DNA from: Kordiimonas marina
GTDB taxonomy: Bacteria > Pseudomonadota > Alphaproteobacteria > Sphingomonadales > Kordiimonadaceae
DNA: 64,000 nucleotides
NCBI RefSeq assembly: GCF_023006325.1
Contig: NZ_JAINDF010000001.1
Span: 364,863 to 428,862, forward strand
Direction of reading: 5' to 3'
Of this stretch, positions 27,684 to 35,615 are shown piece by piece. Position 1 is the stretch's first letter. Each line of letters begins with the position of its first letter. A model generated the notes under the pieces. It was not told where the DNA came from, made no database searches, and saw only the letters and a list, made by a program, of their open reading frames with translations. Both the position numbers and the translations under genes were made by a program.

Positions 27684-28594
27684 AGCGGCAGGAACGGCGC
27701 GGGGCGGTGCCAGCCATAGAGCGACAGGCGCTCCCGCCCTTCTGCGGCATCGCCACGCCGGTGGAAGCCGAGGACATTGGCCATCACCAGCGTGTTGGCC
27801 GGGCATGTGACCGCCACCGGTGCGGGCAAGCCAAGGCTTGGCAAATCCTTCTCGGCAATGCGGAACGAGCCGCCAACGTTGGCGAAAGCGCGGGTCTCGA
27901 TCGCCTCCATCGCCATGTCATGCTCCCACTTCAAGCGTGCTTGGGTCAGCCGGTGGCTCCCTGGCACATAGGTGAAGGGCCCATCCTCAGGCCCCACCGC
28001 CTTCGGGAAATACCAGAATTTCATCGCCGGGAAGAAGGTATCCCGGTGGAAGTCCTTCTGCAGGTCGGGCACCCGGTCTTCGGCGCCATGCACCATCAGG
28101 TAGATGTTGGTTTTATGGGGCCGATGCCCGCGCCCGACAATCGCCCGCGTAAGCGTCGAGAGGCCCGCGTGGCACGCGAAGCTGGCAATATAGGGCATCC
28201 GCGCCGCGTCGATGGTGATGAAGCGGTTCAGTGTGCCACCATCATAGCGGTCGAACCCGCCCTCGAACGGCTGCTTACTGCCATAGCCCGGCTGATCGCC
28301 CAACTGTATGGGGACGCGGCTGCCGACATGCTCGGTGGCGGCTTCAATCTCACGGAGGATCGCGGCGTGGGCCATAGACGGCAGGAAATCCTCGACCGCG
28401 ACAAAGCCATCAGCCTTCAGGGCGTTGACCGCCTTTTGCATTCCGGCGCCTTCCCGCCCGCTCAGGCGGCGGCGTAGCGCCGTGCAGCGCGCGGCCCAAA
28501 GCATGCGCTGGGCATGCAGCCCCCATTGGTTAAGGCCCTCATGGCCAATCCAGTCATGATCGAAACTCTTCGCGGCGCTGAAAATGGTCATCAT
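27680..28594 (-). CDS. Phytanoyl-CoA dioxygenase (PhyH) family oxygenase
   Basis: This is an Fe(II)/2-oxoglutarate oxygenase-like protein of about 304 residues. The facial-triad candidates are His-x-Asp in FHRDTFF and a distal His in GFHRRGD, with the 2-oxoglutarate-binding Arg in ERLSLYGWHR. The start is uncertain: ATG-ATG at 28589-28594 is chosen because the upstream TTG reading lacks support, but the ribosome site is weak. The tip of the protein, QRMLWAARCTALRRRLSG, may be a basic targeting or linker segment. Substrate unknown. Confidence 0.75.
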   Translation of the reverse strand: MMTIFSAAKSFDHDWIGHEGLNQWGLHAQRMLWAARCTALRRRLSGREGAGMQKAVNALKADGFVAVEDFLPSMAHAAILREIEAATEHVGSRVPIQLGDQPGYGSKQPFEGGFDRYDGGTLNRFITIDAARMPYIASFACHAGLSTLTRAIVGRGHRPHKTNIYLMVHGAEDRVPDLQKDFHRDTFFPAMKFWYFPKAVGPEDGPFTYVPGSHRLTQARLKWEHDMAMEAIETRAFANVGGSFRIAEKDLPSLGLPAPVAVTCPANTLVMANVLGFHRRGDAAEGRERLSLYGWHRPAPFLPL

Positions 28595-28743
28595 GCGTCG
28601 GTGCTGCCCTATTCCCCTCAAGCCCGGCTAAATGCCTGCTCGATCCCCCCAAGGATGCCGTAACGGCAAGCCCGCCCGGAATTTGGCATAGTGAGCGGCA
28701 ACGAGGCTAGCTGGCCTTCCGTTTAGGCCGCCCCCCGGAAAAC

Positions 28744-28772
28744 AAAAAAGCAGCCGCTCGGGCTGCTTCTTT
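28744..28772 (-). terminator. Intrinsic terminator downstream of tRNA-Ser
   Basis: On the minus strand AAGCAGCC-CGAGC-GGCTGCTT is an 8-bp stem with a 5-base loop followed by a T-run (TTTTTTG). It lies 17 bp past the tRNA 3' end and fits a tRNA transcript terminator. Confidence 0.9.
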
Positions 28773-28788
28773 TGATCATCGGGGTAAG

Positions 28789-28878
28789 TGGCGGAGAGGA
28801 AGGGATTCGAACCCTCGATACCGTTGCCAGTATACTCCCTTAGCAGGGGAGCGCTTTCGACCACTCAGCCACCTCTCC
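28789..28878 (-). tRNA. tRNA-Ser, anticodon GCU
   Basis: Read on the minus strand the gene begins GGAGAGGTGGCTGAGTGG and ends CCTCTCC-G-CCA, so the acceptor stem is 7 bp with discriminator G and an encoded CCA. The anticodon loop reads CTGCTAA with a GCT anticodon. A long class II variable arm (TATACTGGCAACGGTATC) and the T-loop GGTTCGAATCC confirm serine. Ninety bases, no intron. There is no flanking integrase and no repeated 3' end to suggest use as an integration site. Confidence 0.96.
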
Positions 28879-29117
28879 GCCGCCGTGAATAGCCGCAGCC
28901 GCCCCCCGAGTCAACGCCGACTTAAAAAAAATTGTAACAGGGCTTGGGAACGCGCAGAAACAGGCGGTTTTCACCACTTTGGAGCGAAAGGTAAATTCCC
29001 CGTGTGCGACCCATGGTCCCCTTGCGTGAGTGCCCTATCTTATGCAGGAATAGAGTGCCAACAAAACCGGCCCATCCGGTTCCATATTGTGATTAGTCAA
29101 TTGAGAGGGGGCAAACC

Positions 29118-30446
29118 ATGCTCAAAACAGCCATCCGCACGATCATTGCGGCCCAAATGCTTGTCGGCCTGCCCGCCATGGCGGCGGAAACGCCGCTCGA
29201 GAAGGCCATCGATAACGATTACGGCTATCTCCAGAAGCTGTTCGTCCATTTCCATGAAAACCCCGAACTCTCGTTCGAGGAACGCAAGACCTCGGCCAAG
29301 CTCGCCGAGGAGCTCAAGTCCATCGGCTATGATGTCACCACCGGCGTCGGCGGCACTGGCGTTGTCGCCATCCTCAAGAACGGCGACGGCCCGACCGTGA
29401 TGGTCCGCGCTGACATGGACGGCCTGCCGCTCAAGGAAAAATCCGGCCTCTCCTACGCCTCGCACGTCCATGAGGTCGATGCCGACGGCAAGGACTTCCC
29501 GGTGATGCACGCCTGCGGGCATGACGTTCACATCACGTCGCTCATCGGGACCGCGCGCCGCATGGCCGCGATGAAGGACAAATGGCAGGGTACCCTGATG
29601 CTGATCGGCCAGCCGGCTGAGGAACGCATCGGCGGCGCCAAGGCCATGCTGAAGGACGGTCTTTACAAGCGCTTCCCGGTGCCGACCTACGCGCTGGCCT
29701 TCCATGTGAACAGCCAGATGGCGACCGGCCATATCTCCTATAAGTCGGGCATCATGTACAGCTCGTCCGACAGCGTGCGCATCACCATCCACGGCATCGG
29801 CACGCACGGGGCGGCCCCTGACAAGGGCAAGGACCCGATCGTGCTGGGGGCTGAGATCATCAATGCGCTGCAGACCCTGGTCTCGCGGGAGATTTCGCCG
29901 CTTGACCCCGGTGTTGTCACCGTCGGCACCTTCAATGGCGGCACCAAGAACAACATCATCTCGGACAAGGCCGTGATGACGCTGACCGTGCGCTCCAACA
30001 GCGAAGACGTGCGCCACAAGCTGCTTCAGGGCATCAAGCGTATCGCCGAAAACGCCGGCCGCATGGCGGGCCTGCCGGAGAACCTGCTGCCGACGGTGGA
30101 ACTGTCGATCGAATCCGCGCCGACCACCATCAATGACCCGGCACTGACCGCCAAGCTCGACAAGGTGTTCAAGGCCAAACTGGGCGCCGACAAGGTTATC
30201 CCCTACGTCCAGCGCAACATGGGTGCGGAGGATTTCTCCTACTTCGTGCAGACGCCTGAGCATGTACCGGGCTTCTACTATCAGGTCGGCGGTACCCCGC
30301 AGGCTGCGTTCGACGCTGAGAAAAACGGTGGCCCGGCTGTGCCCGCGCACCATTCGCCGCTCTTCAAGATCGCGCCTGAAGGCTCGATCAAGATGGGTGT
30401 CGAATCCATGACGATCGCCGCCATGAACCTGATGCCGAAGCATTAA
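29118..30446 (+). CDS. Secreted M20-family amidohydrolase (hippurate hydrolase-like)
   Basis: This 442-residue zinc peptidase/amidohydrolase of the M20D group probably cleaves N-acyl amino acids. It starts with a signal peptide ([19 protein letters not shown], cleavage near AMA-AE), so it acts in the periplasm. Metal motifs are [18 protein letters not shown], the catalytic Glu in PAEERIGG, and the C-terminal HHSPLFKI. An insertion-type dimerisation domain spans about residues 220-330. The ATG follows TTGAGAGGGGG. The VOC gene follows 23 bp later. A role in releasing amino acids or aromatic acids from conjugates is inferred. Confidence 0.88.
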   Translation: MLKTAIRTIIAAQMLVGLPAMAAETPLEKAIDNDYGYLQKLFVHFHENPELSFEERKTSAKLAEELKSIGYDVTTGVGGTGVVAILKNGDGPTVMVRADMDGLPLKEKSGLSYASHVHEVDADGKDFPVMHACGHDVHITSLIGTARRMAAMKDKWQGTLMLIGQPAEERIGGAKAMLKDGLYKRFPVPTYALAFHVNSQMATGHISYKSGIMYSSSDSVRITIHGIGTHGAAPDKGKDPIVLGAEIINALQTLVSREISPLDPGVVTVGTFNGGTKNNIISDKAVMTLTVRSNSEDVRHKLLQGIKRIAENAGRMAGLPENLLPTVELSIESAPTTINDPALTAKLDKVFKAKLGADKVIPYVQRNMGAEDFSYFVQTPEHVPGFYYQVGGTPQAAFDAEKNGGPAVPAHHSPLFKIAPEGSIKMGVESMTIAAMNLMPKH

Positions 30447-30469
30447 TCTCTCATACGGAGACCCAGAAA

Positions 30470-30883
30470 ATGGTGCAGCCCTTCCATCTTGCCGTTCCCG
30501 TTGACGACCTCCAGGCCGCGCGGGATTTCTATGGCGGATTGATGGGCTGCCCCGAAGGCCGGTCGAGCGAGCGTTGGATCGACTTCGACTTTTTCGGCCA
30601 CCAGTTTGTCGTCCACCTCGGCACGCCAGTGGGGCAGGCCGACCGCAACGATGTCGACGGCCATAGTGTACCCAGTTTCCATTATGGTGTGGTACTCGCG
30701 TGGGATGACTGGCACGCGCTCGCCGACAAGCTCAAGGCCGCGGGCATGGAGTTCGTCATCGCGCCCTATATCCGCTTCGAAGGCGAAGTGGGCGAACAGG
30801 CGACCATGTTCTTCCTCGACCCCGCCGGCAACGCGCTCGAATTCAAAGCCTTCAAAGACATCGGCCAACTATTCGCGAAATAG
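30470..30883 (+). CDS. VOC-superfamily (glyoxalase/dioxygenase-like) protein
   Basis: A 137-residue single-chain VOC protein with paired beta-alpha-beta-beta-beta modules. Metal-ligand candidates are His6 in FHLAVPV, a His in SFHYGVV and Glu in NALEFKAF. Segments [19 protein letters not shown] are shared with a group of glyoxalase/extradiol dioxygenase relatives of unknown activity. It is 23 bp behind the M20 gene and probably cotranscribed. Substrate unknown. Confidence 0.82.
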   Translation: MVQPFHLAVPVDDLQAARDFYGGLMGCPEGRSSERWIDFDFFGHQFVVHLGTPVGQADRNDVDGHSVPSFHYGVVLAWDDWHALADKLKAAGMEFVIAPYIRFEGEVGEQATMFFLDPAGNALEFKAFKDIGQLFAK

Positions 30884-31199
30884 AAATGGCCCTTCAATCT
30901 GCGCACTACGACAAACCTATCGGCGGTTAAATCCTACCTTCACCGCAGGGGCAAAAGCCTCCTGCGAGGGCGAAGCCTATGGCGGCTCTAAAAAAGAGGT
31001 GAGGCAAATTTCCTCAATGATTACAAAGCGGTACTACTGCCGGCACTATGTAGCACTGACAGCACTACCGTCATAACCCATTGATTATACTGGACAAAAC
31101 CCCAGTGCAGGTACCTGCGTTCAGGTGTGTATGACAAATAAGTCAAGAAGATTCGCTGACAGCGACACCTCAAAGGCCGGGCAAAACACCAACGGGGCC
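30884..31199. other. Non-coding stretch before the repeat array
   Basis: No supported gene. A hairpin CGCAGGGGC-AAAA-GCCTCCTGCG lies at 30944-30966 without a T-run. The rest is AT-richer than the genes to the left and leads into the repeat block at 31200. Confidence 0.5.
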
Positions 31200-31440
31200 G
31201 TCAAAAACTAAGCTCCCGGACAATGCCGGGAGCCTGCGATCAGGGGGAATCAGGTATTGTGTCCCCGGAATTCCCCGCCGCCCTTTGGGGTCGTAGGCAT
31301 AGGTGGTGTCAAAAACTAAGCTCCCGGTCAATGCCGGGAGCCTGCGGTTTGGGTGAGTTAGGTACTATGTCCCCGGAATTCCCGGTCAATGCCGGGGGCC
31401 TTTCTATCGAGGCAAACTAAGTATTATTCCTCAGAATTCA
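31200..31440. repeat. Two tandem 108-bp repeat units with terminator-like hairpins and a half copy
   Basis: Two units start at 31200 and 31308 with GTCAAAAACTAAGCTCCCGG. Each holds a perfect hairpin GCTCCCGG-N6-CCGGGAGC (31212-31233 and 31320-31341), which read on the minus strand is followed by TTAGTTTTTGAC and so looks like a terminator. Each also has a boundary element of the form AGGTATTGTGTCCCCGGAATT (31252-31272 and 31360-31380). A third short hairpin and a degenerate element follow up to 31440. In unit 1 the minus strand reads DTTYAYDPKGR near 31276-31310, which looks like an Rhs YD-repeat remnant. The elements recur at 32638, 32728 and 33905. Confidence 0.8.
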
Positions 31441-31863
31441 CCAATGTTGTTCTTTTTCTCCCCCACTTGCATCCCTTTTGCCCCTCCACTCGAATAGTAA
31501 CTTGTAGGTCTGTACCCTGCCTACCAAGAAACCGCCTTTTTCAGATATCAGGTGAAATGGGGGCAGTGCCTTACTTGATTTTGTCTGGCCACAATTCTTT
31601 AAAACAATAGAATCTATATCTACATCGTAATAATAATCGGCAACATCACAACGATTTCCCATCTGATCTATAAAATAACCTCCATTATTACTTATATATA
31701 TCTCCTTTGGATATTTGACCTCTTCCCACCAAGGAAAACCATCTTGGGTGGTCACATATACAGTCCACTTTCCCAGAAACTTTTCTGGGACGTCTGCTAC
31801 AGCTGTATCCCCCATCCACATCAGAAGGATTGTGACAAGGGACATTTTTGCAAGAAGTCTCAT
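31438..31863 (-). CDS. Candidate immunity protein with signal peptide (partner of the tip at 31860)
   Basis: This 141-residue protein starts with a signal peptide (LLAKMSLVTILLMWMGDTAVA, cleaved before DVPEKF) and the mature part is small and beta-rich, with FLGKWTVYVTTQDGFPWWEE and two Cys (NRCDVAD, LKNCGQ) that could pair in the periplasm. It matches no family I recognise. Its ATG overlaps the stop of the upstream toxin tip (ATGA), the usual toxin-immunity order. An exported immunity protein makes sense if the toxin attacks peptidoglycan. Base composition is AT-richer than the neighbours. The immunity role is inferred from position. Confidence 0.65.
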   Translation of the reverse strand: MRLLAKMSLVTILLMWMGDTAVADVPEKFLGKWTVYVTTQDGFPWWEEVKYPKEIYISNNGGYFIDQMGNRCDVADYYYDVDIDSIVLKNCGQTKSSKALPPFHLISEKGGFLVGRVQTYKLLFEWRGKRDASGGEKEQHW

Positions 31864-32417
31864 TGTTCCACCCCGAAATAGCGCCAGAATACCAAGGGAC
31901 CCGTTTTCACCGCTCCGTTTCTATAGTTGGACGGAAATAGCACATTCAATGGGTCTTTACTTAATCCGCCATCTCTAGCTGAGATCACGTTTAACTTGTT
32001 ATCAACAATGATGCCAACGTGCCCGCTAGCGTCGCTGTATCCTCTCCATTGGGCAACAATATCCCCTGCCCTTGGATCTGTGACAACCCGCCAACCAGGA
32101 ATCTTAGCATGAGGGTTCCCCCATGTACCCGCCGTAGGGGGCCAATAGTTACCATGCGGGTCTCTATTCTGCGGCACTGTCGCACCGGCAGCATTCGCTG
32201 TATCACATACAAACTTGTTACATTTGTAAGAGTTTGGCGGGAAATTACCGACGCGATCCTTAAACGCATAAGGAGCGTGGTTTTCAGAAGCTGCCTCGGC
32301 ATGAGCGGCAATGCTCTCGTGGGTCTGCTCCACGCTTGTGCTGCTTTGTGCAGTTACATTAACTCTGTACGTAGTAGATCCACCATTGGCATCGGTCACC
32401 GAGACAATCGTAGACAT
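31860..32417 (-). CDS. Orphan Rhs-type C-terminal toxin tip, cysteine peptidoglycan hydrolase-like
   Basis: The 185-residue frame from the first ATG is a C-terminal toxin domain. It has a Cys motif YKCNKFVCDTANAAG, a GDIVAQWRGYSDASGHVGII block with the partner His, and a Trp-rich middle (YWPPTAGTWGNPH), as in CHAP or NlpC/P60 cysteine amidases and endopeptidases. In frame upstream (to 32582) lies AYTNNDPVNNTDPTGKC (around 32484-32534), the usual end of an Rhs core, but a TGA at 32583-32585 cuts off anything before it and no core is present. So it is an orphan or displaced tip. Whether it is still expressed from the internal ATG is unclear. The immunity candidate overlaps its stop by 4 bp. Confidence 0.7.
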   Translation of the reverse strand: MSTIVSVTDANGGSTTYRVNVTAQSSTSVEQTHESIAAHAEAASENHAPYAFKDRVGNFPPNSYKCNKFVCDTANAAGATVPQNRDPHGNYWPPTAGTWGNPHAKIPGWRVVTDPRAGDIVAQWRGYSDASGHVGIIVDNKLNVISARDGGLSKDPLNVLFPSNYRNGAVKTGPLVFWRYFGVEQ

Positions 32418-32489
32418 CGATCTTGGAGCGGATCCTCCACAAACAGACCCTTCCGCCGCACCAATCCTACTACCGCTACCCAGGCACTT

Positions 32490-32663
32490 CCCTGTCGGAT
32501 CGGTGTTATTGACGGGATCATTGTTGGTATAGGCAGGGTGGCGATTGACGACGCGACATGGCGTGAAGAGCTGAGACCCTCGTCATAGCCTCGAATTGTC
32601 CCATAAAGTTTCGTCGTACTCCCATGCCGACGGCTGTAATTAAGTATTGTGTCCCCGGAATTT
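32490..32663. repeat. Cassette leader B: core-junction remnant plus boundary element
   Basis: Read on the minus strand this block has the boundary element GGGGACACAATACTTAATT (ending at 32638), then GGGAGTACGACGAAAC, then CTATGACGAGGGTCT, then the Rhs junction codons (32490-32534). The same order with clear sequence similarity is found at 33750-33925 before the second tip, so each tip is preceded by a common leader of about 170 bp. Confidence 0.7.
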
Positions 32664-32759
32664 CAACGCATTTTGCGCCTCATCACTTTCCTCTGACAAT
32701 GCCCGCCAGAAGTCTGTGGTCACCAAGGATTAGATATTATGTTCGCCAAAATTCAATGG
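32664..32759. repeat. Degenerate boundary element between the two toxin cassettes
   Basis: The stretch between the two cassettes carries a decayed boundary element (TAGATATTATGTTCGCCAAAATT, about 32730-32752) and a decayed hairpin remnant near 32695-32715 (CAATGCCCGCCAGAAGTCTG). No gene is visible. Confidence 0.5.
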
Positions 32760-33143
32760 TTAAAAATACGGATCACCTTCATTATTAATTAAGTACAAGT
32801 TTTCCCCTATGCGCTTGATCGTATGACCATAAAGTATTCCACCCATATCTTGCGGCCGCTTCAGTCGCACATCCACACCCACAATGTCTTGCCCTATCAT
32901 CTGCACGAGTACATCACCATCCGATAGTGTCGGATCTGCGTTCACGTCCTCAAGCTCTACTTCCAAATAATTACAGAGTTTTTCTAAAAGAACTGGCCGG
33001 CTCAGTCGCTCAAATTGATCGGTGAACCGCTCCAAAATTTTCGTCTTAAGAGTAGGCCGAGACATTGGCATCTCAGCCAACACCCTTTCAAGAAAAGGTT
33101 GGTACTCTGAGCGAACGGACGATTGAAACGGCTCAAAATTCAC
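32760..33143 (-). CDS. Candidate cytoplasmic immunity protein (partner of the tip at 33165)
   Basis: A 127-residue soluble, acidic protein with no signal peptide; I recognise no family. The GTG at 33141-33143 is chosen because AAGGAG (33152-33157) lies six bases upstream; an in-frame TTG at 33149 is too close to that site. It contains helical ERFTDQFERLSRPVLLEKLC, then a beta-rich half with GHTIKRIGENLYLINNEGD. It starts 21 bp after the toxin tip stop, so the pair is probably cotranscribed. Lack of a signal peptide suggests the partner toxin acts in the cytoplasm. The role is inferred from position. Confidence 0.6.
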   Translation of the reverse strand: MNFEPFQSSVRSEYQPFLERVLAEMPMSRPTLKTKILERFTDQFERLSRPVLLEKLCNYLEVELEDVNADPTLSDGDVLVQMIGQDIVGVDVRLKRPQDMGGILYGHTIKRIGENLYLINNEGDPYF

Positions 33144-33164
33144 TTCCAACTCCTTATAACAAGG

Positions 33165-33773
33165 CTAACAAACAGATCCAGTCTCTGTGTTGCCAACACG
33201 TGTCCCCGTGCAAAAGCCCGCGTCTATTTGCACCGAACCACCAGCGCCTTTTTTCTTGCCCTGATCTGCGCCTGTGGAGCTATTCGTGGTGCTCACCGCG
33301 TCAGTAGCCGGAGGGTTATCAGTCTGCTGAGAAACCTCTCCATCTGAAGACGGAGAGGTTTCTTCATCAATAACGTCAATGACTTCCTTCACATCTGAGA
33401 CCGGGTTAAAGAAATCTACTACTGCAGCAACATTGGAATCGTCCCCCAAATAGTGGGCTGCCGTCAATCCCGCTATTACCTGATAGAATGTATGGCCTGT
33501 ACCACCGTTTCTGTGCTGAAAATGGTTCATTCCCTTTTCCCCGTTGGGAAGCTCATGACCTTCGTGGCGCACCGTCCTGTCGCCATTAAGCGCACGATCC
33601 ATTCGCTTCGCTTCTGTACGAGCGCCCCGCCCCGTAATCTTCACATCACCTTGCTTTAACCGAGCCCTTAATGCTCGGCTTTTTGAGACTTCCTTCCATA
33701 TGGAGCGACCCCATTTATAGGCGCGTATAAAGTACTTGACCTTGCCTTCACCCATCGGGTCCGTATAGTTCAC
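33165..33773 (-). CDS. Orphan Rhs-type C-terminal toxin tip of unknown activity
   Basis: The frame begins inside an Rhs core junction: AYTANDPVNYTDPMG is encoded at 33750-33794, and GTG at 33771-33773 is the first usable start. A TGA at 33834-33836 closes the frame upstream, and no core gene exists. The tip is basic and helical at first (KVKYFIRAYKWGRSIWKE), then has a His-rich centre, RHEGHELPNGEKG and NHFQHRNGGTGHTFY, which resembles a metal-dependent or EndoU-like nuclease site but fits no family I can name. The last 80 residues are low-complexity Ser/Thr/Asp with a Lys-rich KKKGAGG. AT-rich base use supports transfer. Confidence 0.65.
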   Translation of the reverse strand: MNYTDPMGEGKVKYFIRAYKWGRSIWKEVSKSRALRARLKQGDVKITGRGARTEAKRMDRALNGDRTVRHEGHELPNGEKGMNHFQHRNGGTGHTFYQVIAGLTAAHYLGDDSNVAAVVDFFNPVSDVKEVIDVIDEETSPSSDGEVSQQTDNPPATDAVSTTNSSTGADQGKKKGAGGSVQIDAGFCTGTRVGNTETGSVC

Positions 33774-33925
33774 GGGATCGTTTGCGGTATAGGCCGTTTT
33801 CCAAGGGAAAACACAGCTACTTACAAAAGGGCCTCACCCTTCGTCATAGGGTCAAATTATGCCATCCGGATTCGTCGTACCCCCAGATTTGGGGCTGCGC
33901 ACAACAATTAGGTATTACGCCCCCA
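33750..33925. repeat. Cassette leader A: core-junction remnant plus boundary element
   Basis: On the minus strand: a boundary element (GGCGTAATACCTAATTGTT, 33906-33924), then CTGGGGGTACGACGAATCC, then CCTATGACGAAGGGTGAGG, then the Rhs junction codons. It matches leader B at 32490-32663 in order and in many bases. It ends four bases before the solute-binding protein gene, so the repeat-borne region abuts core genome here. Confidence 0.7.
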
Positions 33926-33928
33926 CCC

Positions 33929-34744
33929 TCACGGCGCGAGGGCCGGCGGGGAATAGCGGGCGAGGATTTCGGTATATTCGGGCTTGGCCTTCAGGGTCCC
34001 AATCGCCGCGTTGATGGTGCGGATATCCGCCTCCGTCACCGTGCGGCGGCTGAACATGAAATGCACCGGGTCTTCGTTGATGACGAAAGGATGCGCGACG
34101 ATGCGGTCCGCGAGGCCGTGCACCAGAAGATAATGATAGCCGTAATAAAGGTCCGCGAAGGCGATATCGACCTTGCCGTCCGCCAGCCACTGGAAGCGGA
34201 TGCGTGGGTCGTGGCTCAGCATCAGCGCTCCCGCGAAATCCGGGTTGTCGGCCTTCAGGTGCGCGAAATCCGAGCCGTACCAGGCACCGTCTGTCACCCC
34301 GATGCGGTAGCCTGCGCCCACAAGGTCACTGAGCGCCTTGGGGTGGAAGGCCTGGGCGTCGGATTTGCGCATAAACATCACCACCTTTTCGCTGCGGTAG
34401 GGCTTGGTGAAAGCGGCATAGCGCGCCCGCGCGGGCGTGTAGGAGGCGCCGACCGTGCCGTCGACCACGCCGTGCTCGATATCGGCAAGTGACTGTTTGA
34501 CCGGCACGGCTTTCCATTTGATCTTGCAGCCCGCGATCTTGAGCACGCTTTCGAGAAGCTCGCGGTCGAGCCCGAAACCTTTCCTGAGGTCCGGGTCGCT
34601 TGAGGGCCCCGGCCAATCGAAATGCGCGATGGTCAGCGTATGCGAACACGCCGCATGGCTGGCCGGACTGAAGCCCAGCACAGCGGTGATTGCGATGGCC
34701 AAAATCCGGCGAACGCGACTGGATGTCATAGGACGGGTTCCCAT
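33929..34744 (-). CDS. Periplasmic amino-acid-type solute-binding protein (SBP_bac_3)
   Basis: A 271-residue family-3 solute-binding protein. It has a signal peptide (VRRILAIAITAVLGFSPASHA, cleaved before ACSHT), the binding-fold segments FGLDRELLESVLKIAGC and DGTVGASYTPARARYAAFTKPY, and lobe 2 with SDLVGAGYRIGVTDG and DIAFADLYYGYHYLL. It follows hutG by 73 bp on the same strand and may be in the hut operon, where it could bind histidine or urocanate. No ABC permease is in the window. The start could also be the ATG at 34729. Confidence 0.83.
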   Translation of the reverse strand: MGTRPMTSSRVRRILAIAITAVLGFSPASHAACSHTLTIAHFDWPGPSSDPDLRKGFGLDRELLESVLKIAGCKIKWKAVPVKQSLADIEHGVVDGTVGASYTPARARYAAFTKPYRSEKVVMFMRKSDAQAFHPKALSDLVGAGYRIGVTDGAWYGSDFAHLKADNPDFAGALMLSHDPRIRFQWLADGKVDIAFADLYYGYHYLLVHGLADRIVAHPFVINEDPVHFMFSRRTVTEADIRTINAAIGTLKAKPEYTEILARYSPPALAP

Positions 34745-34817
34745 CTCACCCCCAAAAGGTCAAGCCATTCTGGGGGGTGAGGACGGCATTTTCAAGGCCG
34801 CCAATTTGGGCGCGGCA

Positions 34818-35615
34818 TTAAGCGCCGGGTTTTGCCGCGAGCATCGCCTCAATCATCAACCTGATCGGCTTCGCCACTTCGCCCGCACGGTCGGGCCGGA
34901 AGGCGAACGGATGGTCCTCGTCCATATAGGTCGCCTGCGTGAGTTCGAGCTGGATCGCGTGGACGTCTTCTGCCGGTTTTCCGTAAGTGCGGGTGATGTA
35001 CCCGCCTTTAAAGCGACCGTTCGCCACTGCCGTGTAGGCATCTGTTGCATCTGCAACAGCAAAAACGCGGCCTGCAACAGTGGGACAACAGGTCAGGCCC
35101 TCATTGGTGCCGAGGTTAAAATCCGGCAACCGGCCCTCAAAAAAGCGCGGCACGACCGAGCGGATCGAATGCGCATCCCACAAAAGCGCATAGCCATGTG
35201 CGGCCTTCACCCGCGCGATTTCCGCCTGAAGTGCGTCATGATACGGCTGCCAATAGGTTGCCGTACGCGCGGAAATCTCGGCGTCGTCCGGGGTTTCGCC
35301 CGGTGCATAGAGCGGTTCGTTATCGAACGTGCTGGTCGGGCACAGCTCGGTCACGCTCTGGCCCGGGTACAGGCTTTTGCCACTGGGGTCTCTATTGAGA
35401 TCAATGACATAGCGGGAATAGCGCGCGGAAAGCACGGTCACGTCCATGTCCGAAAGGAAGTCATAGAGCGCGGGCATATGCCAGTCGGTATCGGCGATCT
35501 GCCTCGCCGCCTCGGTCATCCTTGGCGCGAACGGACCCAGTTCCTCACCACTATGCGGCATGGAAACAATGAGGGGGCCGTGGCCCCGTCTCAGATTGTA
35601 AATCTCGTCACTCAA
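34818..35615 (-). CDS. hutG: N-formylglutamate deformylase
   Basis: HutG hydrolyses N-formyl-L-glutamate to glutamate and formate, the last step of the HutF-type histidine route. The 265 residues match the FGase family: [31 protein letters not shown] and [10 protein letters not shown]. The ATG overlaps the hutH stop by four bases (ATGA), so translation is coupled. Its presence with hutF fits the five-step pathway through formylglutamate and not the direct formimidoylglutamase route. Confidence 0.95.
   Translation of the reverse strand: MSDEIYNLRRGHGPLIVSMPHSGEELGPFAPRMTEAARQIADTDWHMPALYDFLSDMDVTVLSARYSRYVIDLNRDPSGKSLYPGQSVTELCPTSTFDNEPLYAPGETPDDAEISARTATYWQPYHDALQAEIARVKAAHGYALLWDAHSIRSVVPRFFEGRLPDFNLGTNEGLTCCPTVAGRVFAVADATDAYTAVANGRFKGGYITRTYGKPAEDVHAIQLELTQATYMDEDHPFAFRPDRAGEVAKPIRLMIEAMLAAKPGA

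Noticed and set aside
28789-28878. tRNA-Ser as an attachment site for a mobile island reaching the Rhs patch
   Set aside because: No integrase and no direct repeat of the tRNA 3' end is visible, and normal chromosomal genes lie between the tRNA and the repeat region.
30606-31076. 156-codon plus-strand frame overlapping the VOC gene
   Set aside because: Out of frame with the VOC gene, rich in Ser/Arg as shadow frames are, with no ribosome site.
31200-31440. CRISPR array
   Set aside because: Only two 108-bp units with long internal homology; there are no short repeats with unique spacers and no cas genes.
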